Part shown: positions 43,922 to 51,472 of the stretch, piece by piece
Position numbering within the stretch: the first letter of the stretch is position 1
Layout: each line of letters begins with the position of its first letter
NCBI GenBank assembly: GCA_963779515.1
Contig: CAVZYN010000006.1
Location: 124,001-188,000 of the forward strand
DNA length: 64,000 nucleotides
Direction: 5' to 3'
DNA from: CAVZYN01 sp963779515
Lineage (GTDB): Bacteria > Pseudomonadota > Alphaproteobacteria > Rhizobiales > Hyphomicrobiaceae
Notes under the pieces: model-generated
Told to the model about the DNA's origin: nothing
The model's input: the letters and a program-made list of their open reading frames with translations, nothing else
The model's database searches: none
Translations under genes and position numbers: made by a program

Positions 43922-45364
43922 ATGAGACAACGACCAAACTACGGGTTCGCTCTGGCCGCAGCAGCGGCCGCGATGTGGAGCTTGCCGCTGGGAGCTGGCT
44001 CGGCCCTGTTCGCACCTTACCCGGCCGAAGCCGGTAAAGGCGGCGGCGGTGGTCATGGAGGCGGAGGTGGTCAGGGCGGTGGCGGGCATGGAGGCGGCGG
44101 ACACGGTGGACACGGTGGCGGTGCGTCGGCCGGGGGGCACGGCGGCGGAGGACACGGAGCAGGTGGTGGACATGGCGGCGGCGGGGGCGGCGGCGGCGGG
44201 GGGCGCGGCGGTGGAGGCGGGCATGGTGGCGGCGGTCACAGCGCCGGTGGCGGCGGTTATGGTGGTGGCCACGCTGGTGCTGGCGGCCACGGCGGTATGG
44301 GCGGCGGCGGTGGCGGCGGACGTGGTGGTCACGGTGGCGGACATGCTGGGCATGGCGGCTACGGCGGCGGTCACGCGGCAGCTGGCGGTCACGGCGGCAT
44401 GGGTGGCGGCGGACGCGGCGGTCACGGCGGCCAGGCCGGGCATGGCGGCAACGGCGGTGGTCACGCCGCGGCCGGTGGTCGCGGCGGCATGGGTGGCCGT
44501 GGCGAGGTTGGCGGCCATCACGGGTTCGGCGATCGCGGTGATCATGGCATCGACTTGAATGGTCGCGGTCAGGGCCATGGCGGACGAGGCGGCAACGGAT
44601 TTGCCTTCGGCGGCAAAGGGCGCAGTTATGGCTCCGATCATGGTGGTCGCGGCGGCTTTGGCTTCGTCGCTTTCGGCAGCAACGGCCGCGGTCATGCCGG
44701 ATACGGCCGCGGACATGGCTATGGCTTCGACGGCAAGGGTTACGGCGGATACGGCATCGCCTTCGGTGGTAACGGGCGCGGTCGCGGCGGATACGGCTAT
44801 GGCTTCGATCGCGGCTTCGCATACTACGGCAGCAATGGCTACGGCGGTGGTGGCCATCGTGGCAACGTCGCAATGCGCGGTGGTTATGGCCACGGCGGTT
44901 ACGGCATGTCATATGGCCGCCGCGGTGGCGGCGCCATGACGACGGCTATGCGCACGATCGCGGTCGTGGCACCGGTCCGCGCAGTGGCCTACGCCGCACC
45001 TGTCGCGCCGATGCGGAGCCCTGGCTTTAGCAACAGCTTCGGCCACCATGGCCGCGCGGCGGCCCTGCGTCCGGGCGGCGGCGCGTACGGTTTCGGCAAC
45101 TTTGGAGGAAACTTCGGCGGCAGAGGTCATACCTTTGGCGGTTTGGACGGACGCGGACATGGCAGCGGATTCGCGGCACGCGGCAATGGCTTCGGTCATG
45201 CATTCGGCGGTGGTGGCTTTGGCGGCCGTAGCTTCGGCGGCTTCGCATCGCGTGGCAATGGATTTGGCCCTGCCTTCGGCGGCGGTGGATTCAGTGGTCG
45301 CGGATTCGGTCACTCAGGCGGTGGATTTGGCCGCGGCGGCTTCGGTGGCAAACGCCATGGTTGA
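43922..45364 (+). CDS. Secreted Gly/His-rich low-complexity protein
   Basis: This 480-residue protein has a signal peptide of about 38 residues (LFAPYPAEA then GKGG). Nearly everything after it is Gly with His, Arg, Ala, Phe, Tyr and Ser: first GGHGGGG-type runs (residues 40-190), then GRGGYGYGFD-like aromatic repeats (190-335), a short less-biased region near 340-375 (MRTIAVVAPVRAVAYAAP), and FGGGGFGGRGFG repeats to the end. Many Gly-His pairs could bind metal ions; Gly-aromatic repeats are typical of adhesive or phase-separating chains. Nothing indicates an enzyme. The start has a strong ribosome site (GGAGGATCGATC). A terminator lies 30 bases past the stop, so it is monocistronic. Confidence 0.75.
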   Translation: MRQRPNYGFALAAAAAAMWSLPLGAGSALFAPYPAEAGKGGGGGHGGGGGQGGGGHGGGGHGGHGGGASAGGHGGGGHGAGGGHGGGGGGGGGGRGGGGGHGGGGHSAGGGGYGGGHAGAGGHGGMGGGGGGGRGGHGGGHAGHGGYGGGHAAAGGHGGMGGGGRGGHGGQAGHGGNGGGHAAAGGRGGMGGRGEVGGHHGFGDRGDHGIDLNGRGQGHGGRGGNGFAFGGKGRSYGSDHGGRGGFGFVAFGSNGRGHAGYGRGHGYGFDGKGYGGYGIAFGGNGRGRGGYGYGFDRGFAYYGSNGYGGGGHRGNVAMRGGYGHGGYGMSYGRRGGGAMTTAMRTIAVVAPVRAVAYAAPVAPMRSPGFSNSFGHHGRAAALRPGGGAYGFGNFGGNFGGRGHTFGGLDGRGHGSGFAARGNGFGHAFGGGGFGGRSFGGFASRGNGFGPAFGGGGFSGRGFGHSGGGFGRGGFGGKRHG

Positions 45365-45395
45365 GGCGTGACACAGCACATGCACACACAGACCG

Positions 45396-45428
45396 AAGGC
45401 CCCGTGAGTTGCATCACGGGGCCTTTGT
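45396..45428 (+). terminator. Strong intrinsic terminator after the glycine-rich gene
   Basis: The stem AAGGCCCCGTGA-GTTGCA-TCACGGGGCCTT is followed by TGTTGT. A 12-base perfect stem makes this the clearest hairpin in the region. It may also serve the convergent gene ending at 45454. Confidence 0.85.
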
Positions 45429-45453
45429 TGTATCGCTCGCCACAAGACCGATT

Positions 45454-46527
45454 TTAGCTCTTGGCTGCTGCCCGATTCTTCGCGAGCCAATGTTCGACCA
45501 TCGCGACGGTGTCATCGACCGACTTGGAGGTCATGCCTTTGCTGGCGGCGATGGTCTTCACGAGCAGATCGACGCGTTCGATATTCGGTGCACCAGCCGC
45601 CAGCGCGCGCGCTGCAGACGAGGGACTACCCAGCGACTGCGCGGCAGCCGCATACTTTTCGAACGGCACCATGTCGCTCTCTTTCGCACCTAGCGAGACA
45701 CAGAGCTTCGTCACCCAATTGTAGACATCGCGTGAGGCGTTGATGTCGCTGTGGACCGCGTCCTTGATGGGGCGCATGGCGTCCTTCTGGACGCAACGAT
45801 AGTTGCCAGCCAGCAGCATGCTCCACTTGGCGAGCGGCACGAAGACGCTGTCGTGCACCTTGAGCTTCACCGGCAGTTCGAGGGCTTGGCCGCCGACGTC
45901 GAAACGCGAGGCGTCGATGTCGGCTTCGAGCTGCTTGAGAACGGCGGTGTGTGCGTCCGACTCAAACCGCGCGGCCTTGAAGTTGGTCGGCAGTCGCACT
46001 TGCAGCACGTTGACCTTGTCTTCGGGCGGGCGGAAGGCCTGCGGATCGGGGCTGCACAGTGTCATGAATTTCGGATCGAACGTGTCCCACACCGCTGCGT
46101 CCGCGAACGCTGGACGGATCGCCGTCGCATCGATCGATGGGATGCGCTTCAGGTAGGGCAGCGGCGGCATGTTCATGATCGACATGCACGGCACTTTGGC
46201 TTTCGCGACGCGGTCGAGTAATTCCCGCACGGCTGGATTGCGATATTGTGGTTCCTGCATGGCGAGCGCGACGAGATCGTATTTGGCGGGATCGAAGGCT
46301 GTGGTGCCACCGGCGCCGAGCTTGCCTTTGAGCTTTTTGGAGTTGATTTCAACCAGCCCCTCGCGGCCCTTCACCGGCATCCGGATGATGACGCCCTCGG
46401 CGTTCATGAGGTCGGCTTCGGCTGGCAAGCAGACGAGATCGACGTCGTGGCCCGCGAGCGCGATTTTGGTGCCGAGCAGCGACCCGTAGGACGCGCCCAT
46501 GATCAGGACTTTGAGTTTTTTTGCCAT
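45454..46527 (-). CDS. Ketopantoate reductase-like NAD(P)-binding protein
   Basis: This 357-residue protein starts with a Rossmann fold (VLIMGASYGSLLGTKIALAG), where GASYGS replaces the usual GxGxxG. It is followed by the ApbA/PanE-like layout, including DLVALAMQEPQYRNPAVREL and the C-terminal helical domain. PanE reduces 2-dehydropantoate; the altered nucleotide motif and longer chain suggest a different 2-keto acid or opine-like substrate. The start at 46527 has no strong ribosome site. Downstream of the CoA-transferase and hydratase genes on the same strand, it may act in the same branched or CoA-linked acid pathway. Family placement is fair; substrate unknown. Confidence 0.65.
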   Translation of the reverse strand: MAKKLKVLIMGASYGSLLGTKIALAGHDVDLVCLPAEADLMNAEGVIIRMPVKGREGLVEINSKKLKGKLGAGGTTAFDPAKYDLVALAMQEPQYRNPAVRELLDRVAKAKVPCMSIMNMPPLPYLKRIPSIDATAIRPAFADAAVWDTFDPKFMTLCSPDPQAFRPPEDKVNVLQVRLPTNFKAARFESDAHTAVLKQLEADIDASRFDVGGQALELPVKLKVHDSVFVPLAKWSMLLAGNYRCVQKDAMRPIKDAVHSDINASRDVYNWVTKLCVSLGAKESDMVPFEKYAAAAQSLGSPSSAARALAAGAPNIERVDLLVKTIAASKGMTSKSVDDTVAMVEHWLAKNRAAAKS

Positions 46528-46650
46528 AAGGGAACGGCGCTCCGCGTGACGATCTGGTGTGAGACCAAAAACAAGGTTATGCCGCAAGCTTCTAGTCACT
46601 CCGGAGCAGCGGCACAATGGCGATTGCCGCATGCACAAGAGCCCTGCAGA

Positions 46651-47862
46651 TCAGGCAATGGCGGCGCCCGCGCCAATCAATGCCGCGATCTCGGTCGTGG
46701 TGTAGCCCGCTTCGGCGAGAACCTCGCGGGTGTGCTGGCCGTAAACGGGGGCTGCGTGAAGGACTTTGCCGGGCGTTTCGGAATGCTTGATCGGCAGGCC
46801 AATGGTTCGCAGGCGGCCGGCGATCGGATGCTCGACCTCGGGCACCATGTCGCGGGCGAGCGTTTGGGGATGGGTGTGCATGTTGCGGATCGAGAGCACG
46901 GGGCCGGCTGGAATGCCGGCGGCTTCGAGCAGCGCCAGCCACGCGGCGGTGGTGCGTTTGCGCATGTGCGGCGTCAGCGCCGCGATGCAAGCGTCGAGAT
47001 TGGTCATGCGATCGCGGCCAGAGGCAAAGCGCGGATCGTTTCTCAGACCGGGCGCCTCGATGAGATCGACGAAGAGTTCCCAGAGCTTCTGATTGGCGGC
47101 GCCGATGTTGATCCAGCCGTCTTTGGTCTCAAACGCCTGATAGGGCGCATTCAAAGGATGTGCGGAACCCATGGGCTCAGGCGAGACTCCCGTCGCGAAT
47201 GCGATCGCGGACTGCCAATAAGTGTGCGTGATGCCGGCCTCGAACAGCGAGGTGTCGACCATTTGGCCTTCGCCGGTCTTGAGTTTGTGGGTGTAGGCGG
47301 CGATCACGCCCATGGCGAGCAGGAGACCCGCGGTGATGTCGCAGACGGGCGCGCCGACCTTGACGGGTTGGCGGCCGGGTGCCTCGCCGGTGATCGACAT
47401 CAGGCCGGACATGCCTTGTGCGATGAGATCGAATCCGCCCTGTTCCATCAGCGGTCCGGAGCGGCCGAAGCCGGAGATCGCGGCGTAGATGAGTCCGGGA
47501 TTGATCTTGCGCAGGTCGTCGTAGCCAAGGCCGAGTGCGGCGAGCGTGTCGTGGCGGTAGTTTTCGGTCAACACGTCTGCGTTTTTGACGAGGCGCCGCA
47601 GTGCGTCTTTGCCCTTCGGGTGTTTGAGATCGAGCACAATACCGCGCTTGTTGCAATTCATCATCATGTAGGCCGCCGCTTCGCCATTGATCGCCGGCGG
47701 CAGCATGCGGCGTGTGTCGTCGCCGCCGCCGCTTTTCTCGACCTTGATGACATCGGCGCCCATGTCGGCGAGCATCAGGCCGCAGACGGGTCCGGCCATG
47801 ACATGCGCCAACTCGATGACGCGCATGCCTTTCAAAGGACCCTGGCGGGGAATGGCTGTCAT
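46651..47862 (-). CDS. CaiB/BaiF-type CoA transferase (family III)
   Basis: This 403-residue family III CoA transferase moves CoA between carboxylic acids through an aspartyl-CoA intermediate. MRVIELAHVMAGPVCGLMLADMGADVIKVEK opens the fold. YAAISGFGRSGPL and the catalytic Asp block VGAPVCDITAGLLLAMG (Asp near 170) follow, and the EPMGSAHPLNAPYQAF and DGWINIGAANQKLWE blocks are typical. Substrate is not readable. It is encoded 23 bases after the enoyl-CoA hydratase-family gene on the same strand, so the two probably serve one acyl-CoA pathway. Confidence 0.88.
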   Translation of the reverse strand: MTAIPRQGPLKGMRVIELAHVMAGPVCGLMLADMGADVIKVEKSGGGDDTRRMLPPAINGEAAAYMMMNCNKRGIVLDLKHPKGKDALRRLVKNADVLTENYRHDTLAALGLGYDDLRKINPGLIYAAISGFGRSGPLMEQGGFDLIAQGMSGLMSITGEAPGRQPVKVGAPVCDITAGLLLAMGVIAAYTHKLKTGEGQMVDTSLFEAGITHTYWQSAIAFATGVSPEPMGSAHPLNAPYQAFETKDGWINIGAANQKLWELFVDLIEAPGLRNDPRFASGRDRMTNLDACIAALTPHMRKRTTAAWLALLEAAGIPAGPVLSIRNMHTHPQTLARDMVPEVEHPIAGRLRTIGLPIKHSETPGKVLHAAPVYGQHTREVLAEAGYTTTEIAALIGAGAAIA

Positions 47863-47885
47863 GGGTGGCGGTCTCCGGGAGGGGA

Positions 47886-48953
47886 TCAGCGTGGTGGCTT
47901 GAGGCCGAGTTCATCGGCTTGGGCGAAGGGTGCCGCGAGATCGGCAATCATGGCGTCGGTTACCGCTGCCAGCGTTGGCGGGTTCCATTTGGGAGTCTTG
48001 TCCTTGTCGACCAAAAGCGCACGAATGCCTTCTGGGAATTCGCCATGCTCGAACATGCGGACGGCGAGTCGGTACTCGAAGTTCAAAGCTTCCTCCAGCG
48101 ACCCAAGCCGGCGAGCGCGGCGCAACGCGGCAAGGGTGGTCTTGAGGGCGAGCGGGGATTTTTGCGCAAGGTCAGCTTTGATTTTTTGCGCCAGCGGATC
48201 GGTGGTGCTCGACAACGCGGCAATAATCTCTTCGACGGTATCGAAGCCGAACCAGCGATTGATCTTCGCACGCTCAACGGCGAGCGTGGAGATGGGAATG
48301 GGTTCCTCGAAATCCTCGATGATGTCGTCGACGCGTTCGTCGCCGGTAGCGATCAGGCGCGCCTTCAAGGCGTCGAGCCGGTTTGATGGAACAAAGCTGC
48401 CGGAGAGGCCGGCTTGGATCGCGTCCGATCCGGTCATGCGCGCACCGGTCAGCGCCAGATACGTGCCGAGTTCGCCTTGCGCATGGGCGAGCAGCCAAGT
48501 GCCGCCGACATCGGGAATGAGACCGATTCCGGTTTCGGGCATGGCGAGCATCGAGCGTTCCGTCACGATGCGGTGGCGGCCGTGACTCGACAAACCAATG
48601 CCGCCACCCATGACAATGCCGTCCTGAATTGCGACGTAGGGTTTTGGGTAACGCAGGATCAAGGCGTTGAGATAGTACTCTTCGCGCCAGAACTTGCGCA
48701 CCAAGCCGGAGCCGGAGACGCGGCTGTCGTAGAGCGCGACGACATCGCCGCCAGCGCAAAGCGCGCGATCGCCGGCGCCGTCGAGCAGCACGAGTTCGAT
48801 CGCCGGGTCGGTGGACCAAGCCTGCAACGCGGCCCAGATGGGCTGGACCATGGCGTAGGTCAGGGCATTCAACGCCTTCGGGCGGTTCATCGTGATGCGG
48901 CCAGCTCGGCCGTCGCGCCGGATCAGGACGTCGTCAAACGTTGCAGAGGTCAT
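47886..48953 (-). CDS. Enoyl-CoA hydratase/isomerase family, probably 3-hydroxyisobutyryl-CoA hydrolase
   Basis: This 355-residue crotonase-fold enzyme has the CoA-binding loops ALCAGGDVVALYD and VMGGGIGLSSHGRHRIVTE, plus PETGIGLIPDVGGTWLLA with the Glu expected for catalysis. The extended C-terminal domain (SPLALKTTLAALRRARRLGSLEEAL) is typical of 3-hydroxyisobutyryl-CoA hydrolases, which release 3-hydroxyisobutyrate in valine breakdown. Simple enoyl-CoA hydratases are about 100 residues shorter. The neighbouring CoA transferase fits CoA-ester metabolism. ATG 48953 starts in the family position. Confidence 0.8.
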   Translation of the reverse strand: MTSATFDDVLIRRDGRAGRITMNRPKALNALTYAMVQPIWAALQAWSTDPAIELVLLDGAGDRALCAGGDVVALYDSRVSGSGLVRKFWREEYYLNALILRYPKPYVAIQDGIVMGGGIGLSSHGRHRIVTERSMLAMPETGIGLIPDVGGTWLLAHAQGELGTYLALTGARMTGSDAIQAGLSGSFVPSNRLDALKARLIATGDERVDDIIEDFEEPIPISTLAVERAKINRWFGFDTVEEIIAALSSTTDPLAQKIKADLAQKSPLALKTTLAALRRARRLGSLEEALNFEYRLAVRMFEHGEFPEGIRALLVDKDKTPKWNPPTLAAVTDAMIADLAAPFAQADELGLKPPR

Positions 48954-49051
48954 CAGGCGGGCTTTCCGTGGATCGACCCAAGGGCATTAGCGAGGTCCGC
49001 GCCGCTCCGCAACCGCTTCACCGGATCGCTAAACAAAGCTAGAGTTGAGGC

Positions 49052-49759
49052 ATGACGATTTGGAATAGACTCTCGACCGCGGTGACGGCGATTGGCAGCC
49101 GCGGTCAGACCGCGCTGACCGAACTCGGCTCGCTGTTCGGGTTCTGGCGGGACACAGGCGCCGGCGGGCAGGACTCGCATGTTGCCTTCACGATCGCAGT
49201 GGTGGCGCTGAGCGCAAAAATGGCGCGTGCGGATGGCGTGGTCGTGCCGATCGAGGTCGAGACATTTCGCCGGATTTTTCATATCGGGCCAGACGATGAA
49301 GCCAACATCGAACGCGTTTTCCGGCTCGCGCAGCAGGATACCGCGGGATTTGAAATCTACGCGGATCAGATCGGCCGGCGCTTTGCGGGCGACCGCGCAT
49401 TGCTTCGCGACGTCCTCGAAGGGCTCTATCATATCGCCACGGCCGATCGCATCGTGCATCCCGCCGAAGACGCGTATCTGGCGACGGTTGCGAAGCGGCT
49501 AGGCCTGACGGCACTCGAGCATCGCAACGTGCGCGCCTATTTCATTGCCGATCCGGACGATCCCTATGAGATTCTGGGCGTCCACCCGAGCATTTCGGAC
49601 GAAAATCTCAAGACGCGGCATCGGCAGCTGATTGTCGCGAACCACCCGGACAAGCTGATTGCACGTGGCGTGCCGCAGGAGTTCGTCGATGTCGCGACGC
49701 GAAAAGTCGCGGCCATCAACGCGGCTTTCGACGTCATCGCCAAGGAGCGCGGTCTGTGA
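49052..49759 (+). CDS. DjlA-like co-chaperone (TerB plus J domain)
   Basis: This 235-residue protein carries a TerB-like helical domain (residues 40-160; VALSAKMARADGVVVPIEVE and ADRIVHPAEDAYLATVAKRL) and a C-terminal J domain (168-235) with the DnaK-activating HPD in IVANHPDKLIARG. It lacks the N-terminal membrane anchor of E. coli DjlA. It would stimulate DnaK for an unknown client, and the TerB part may bind acidic or metal ligands. Its TGA overlaps the GTG start of the amidase gene, so the two are co-translated and may both serve envelope upkeep. Confidence 0.85.
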   Translation: MTIWNRLSTAVTAIGSRGQTALTELGSLFGFWRDTGAGGQDSHVAFTIAVVALSAKMARADGVVVPIEVETFRRIFHIGPDDEANIERVFRLAQQDTAGFEIYADQIGRRFAGDRALLRDVLEGLYHIATADRIVHPAEDAYLATVAKRLGLTALEHRNVRAYFIADPDDPYEILGVHPSISDENLKTRHRQLIVANHPDKLIARGVPQEFVDVATRKVAAINAAFDVIAKERGL

Positions 49760-50541
49760 CGTTGCGGCCCGACAGCGCTTTGGTTCATGACGTGCACGCG
49801 GCGGACAATCATGAGCCGCGCCGCGGTGGCGCGAAGCCGTCGATCCTGCTGCTGCATTACACCGGGATGCGCAGCGCGGTGAAGGCCGTTGCCTGGCTTG
49901 CAACACGCGAGAGCCGGGTTTCGTGTCACTATGTCATCGACGAGGCGGGACATACGACGCAACTTGTCGCCGAGAGCCGAAGGGCCTGGCATGCGGGACA
50001 GTCGTTTTGGGCGGGCGAGACGGATATCAACTCGGCATCAATCGGCATCGAGATTTACAACCCGGGACATGAGATGGGTTATCCTGAATTTCCCCCGGCG
50101 CAAATCGCTGCGGTGATCGCGCTCAGCGCCGACATAGTTCGGCGCAATCGCATAAGGCCCGAGCGGGTGCTCGCCCACTCCGACGTCGCGCCGGCGCGAA
50201 AAATCGATCCGGGAGAGAAGTTTCCATGGATCACGTTGGCGCGCGCCGGAATTGGGCATTGGGTTCGCCCGTCGGCTCTGCACGATACAAGCAGCGGCCG
50301 TGCCGGCATGCGCTATGGGCGCGGTAGCGAAGGCCGCGACGTGCTCGCCGCGCAAGAGATGCTGATGCGGTACGGGTATGATGTCGATTGCACGGGTCGC
50401 TTCGACCAGAAGACCTACTACGCGGTACGCGCTTTCCAGTTGCACTTCAGGCCGGCGCGAGTGGACTGTGAACTTGATCGCTCCACGCTGCGGACGTTGG
50501 AGCGCCTGGTTGCAGCGCTTCCCGCTACCGCCAACGTCTAG
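49756..50541 (+). CDS. N-acetylmuramoyl-L-alanine amidase with peptidoglycan-binding domain
   Basis: This 261-residue zinc amidase of the Amidase_2 (AmpD/AmiD) family cuts the bond between muramic acid and the stem peptide. Zinc His are in ILLLHYTGM and ERVLAHSDVAPARKIDPGEKF; VSCHYVIDEAG and NSASIGIEIYNPGH complete the fold. A C-terminal PG_binding_1 domain (residues about 195-255, EGRDVLAAQEMLMRYGYDVD) holds the wall. No signal peptide is visible, so a cytosolic recycling role (AmpD-like) or atypical export is possible. The GTG start overlaps the djlA-like stop; an EamA transporter gene follows 13 bases later. Confidence 0.88.
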   Translation: MTLRPDSALVHDVHAADNHEPRRGGAKPSILLLHYTGMRSAVKAVAWLATRESRVSCHYVIDEAGHTTQLVAESRRAWHAGQSFWAGETDINSASIGIEIYNPGHEMGYPEFPPAQIAAVIALSADIVRRNRIRPERVLAHSDVAPARKIDPGEKFPWITLARAGIGHWVRPSALHDTSSGRAGMRYGRGSEGRDVLAAQEMLMRYGYDVDCTGRFDQKTYYAVRAFQLHFRPARVDCELDRSTLRTLERLVAALPATANV

Positions 50542-50554
50542 AAACGGCTCCAAT

Positions 50555-51463
50555 ATGCAAAAGTCTGCGCTGGCCGCTCCTGCCGAACTCGATCTGCGCG
50601 CCGTGGTGATCCTGACCGTATGTTGCGGCATCTGGGGTGTCGGCCTGGTGATGGTGAAGCTTTCGAATGCGGGCATCTCACCGCTGCTGAACGCGGGCCT
50701 GCGATCGGTCGTGGCGGGGTTGATCCTGTTTGCCTGGTGTCGGTGGCGCGGGATCAAGTTGTTCGAACGGGACGCGACGCTCGGCGCGGGGCTCTTCAGC
50801 GGGTTTCTGTTTGCCCTGGAATTCGTCTACCTCTATCTCGGTCTGCAACTTTCGCCGGCTTCGCGCGGCACGATTTTTCTGCACTGTGCGCCCTTTGTTG
50901 CCGCGTATGGCGAGCACATCTTCGTGCCGGGTCATCGGCTCACGCGCACGAAGGTGATGGGTTTGGTGGCCGCTTTCTTTGGTTTGCTGATCGCCTTCAG
51001 CGACAGTCTTTTCAGCGGATCGGGTGGTTCGATCAAAGGTGACCTTTATTGCTTGCTCGGCGGTGCGTTCTGGGGCGGAACCACGGTCATCATTCGGGCG
51101 TCGGCGCTCAGGAGCGCGGCCGCGGAGAAGACGCTGCTCTACCAGCTGGCCGTTTCAGCGGTGGTGCTGTTGGCGGCCTCGCCCCTGATCGGGGAGGTTG
51201 GAATTATCTCGCTGACGCCAACGGTGCTCGGCGCCTTCGCCTATACGGTCGTTTTGGTCGTCATCGTCGGCTATTCCACGTGGTTCTGGATGATGCGAAC
51301 GTATTCGGCGGCAAGCCTACACGCCTTCACGTTCCTGACGCCAATCTTTGGAACTTTCGCGGGATTCGTCATGCTCGGAGAGCCGATAACGGCGGCGACG
51401 CTCGCCGGGCTCGCGCTGGTGGCGCCCGGGATCTATCTCGTCAATCGGCCTCAGCGTGCGTGA
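50555..51463 (+). CDS. EamA-family (DMT) transporter
   Basis: This 302-residue inner-membrane protein has about ten hydrophobic helices arranged as two EamA repeats, each of about 140 residues. GIWGVGLVMVKLSNAGISP opens the first; GDLYCLLGGAFWGGTTVIIR opens the second, ending FLTPIFGTFAGFVMLGEPIT. Family members export amino acids, nucleosides or other metabolites; the substrate is unknown. ATG 50555 is chosen because the longer frame overlaps the amidase gene. It follows the amidase by 13 bases, forming the likely third gene of this plus-strand operon. Confidence 0.82.
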   Translation: MQKSALAAPAELDLRAVVILTVCCGIWGVGLVMVKLSNAGISPLLNAGLRSVVAGLILFAWCRWRGIKLFERDATLGAGLFSGFLFALEFVYLYLGLQLSPASRGTIFLHCAPFVAAYGEHIFVPGHRLTRTKVMGLVAAFFGLLIAFSDSLFSGSGGSIKGDLYCLLGGAFWGGTTVIIRASALRSAAAEKTLLYQLAVSAVVLLAASPLIGEVGIISLTPTVLGAFAYTVVLVVIVGYSTWFWMMRTYSAASLHAFTFLTPIFGTFAGFVMLGEPITAATLAGLALVAPGIYLVNRPQRA

Positions 51464-51472
51464 CGCCGTGGT

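Noticed and set aside
43874..44893. Ala/Thr-rich minus-strand open frames opposite the glycine-rich gene
   Set aside because: They are the reverse complement of GGC/GGT runs and have no independent start signal or motif.
46246..48585. A plus-strand open frame of 779 codons
   Set aside because: Antisense to the CoA transferase and crotonase-family genes; no recognisable domain in its translation.
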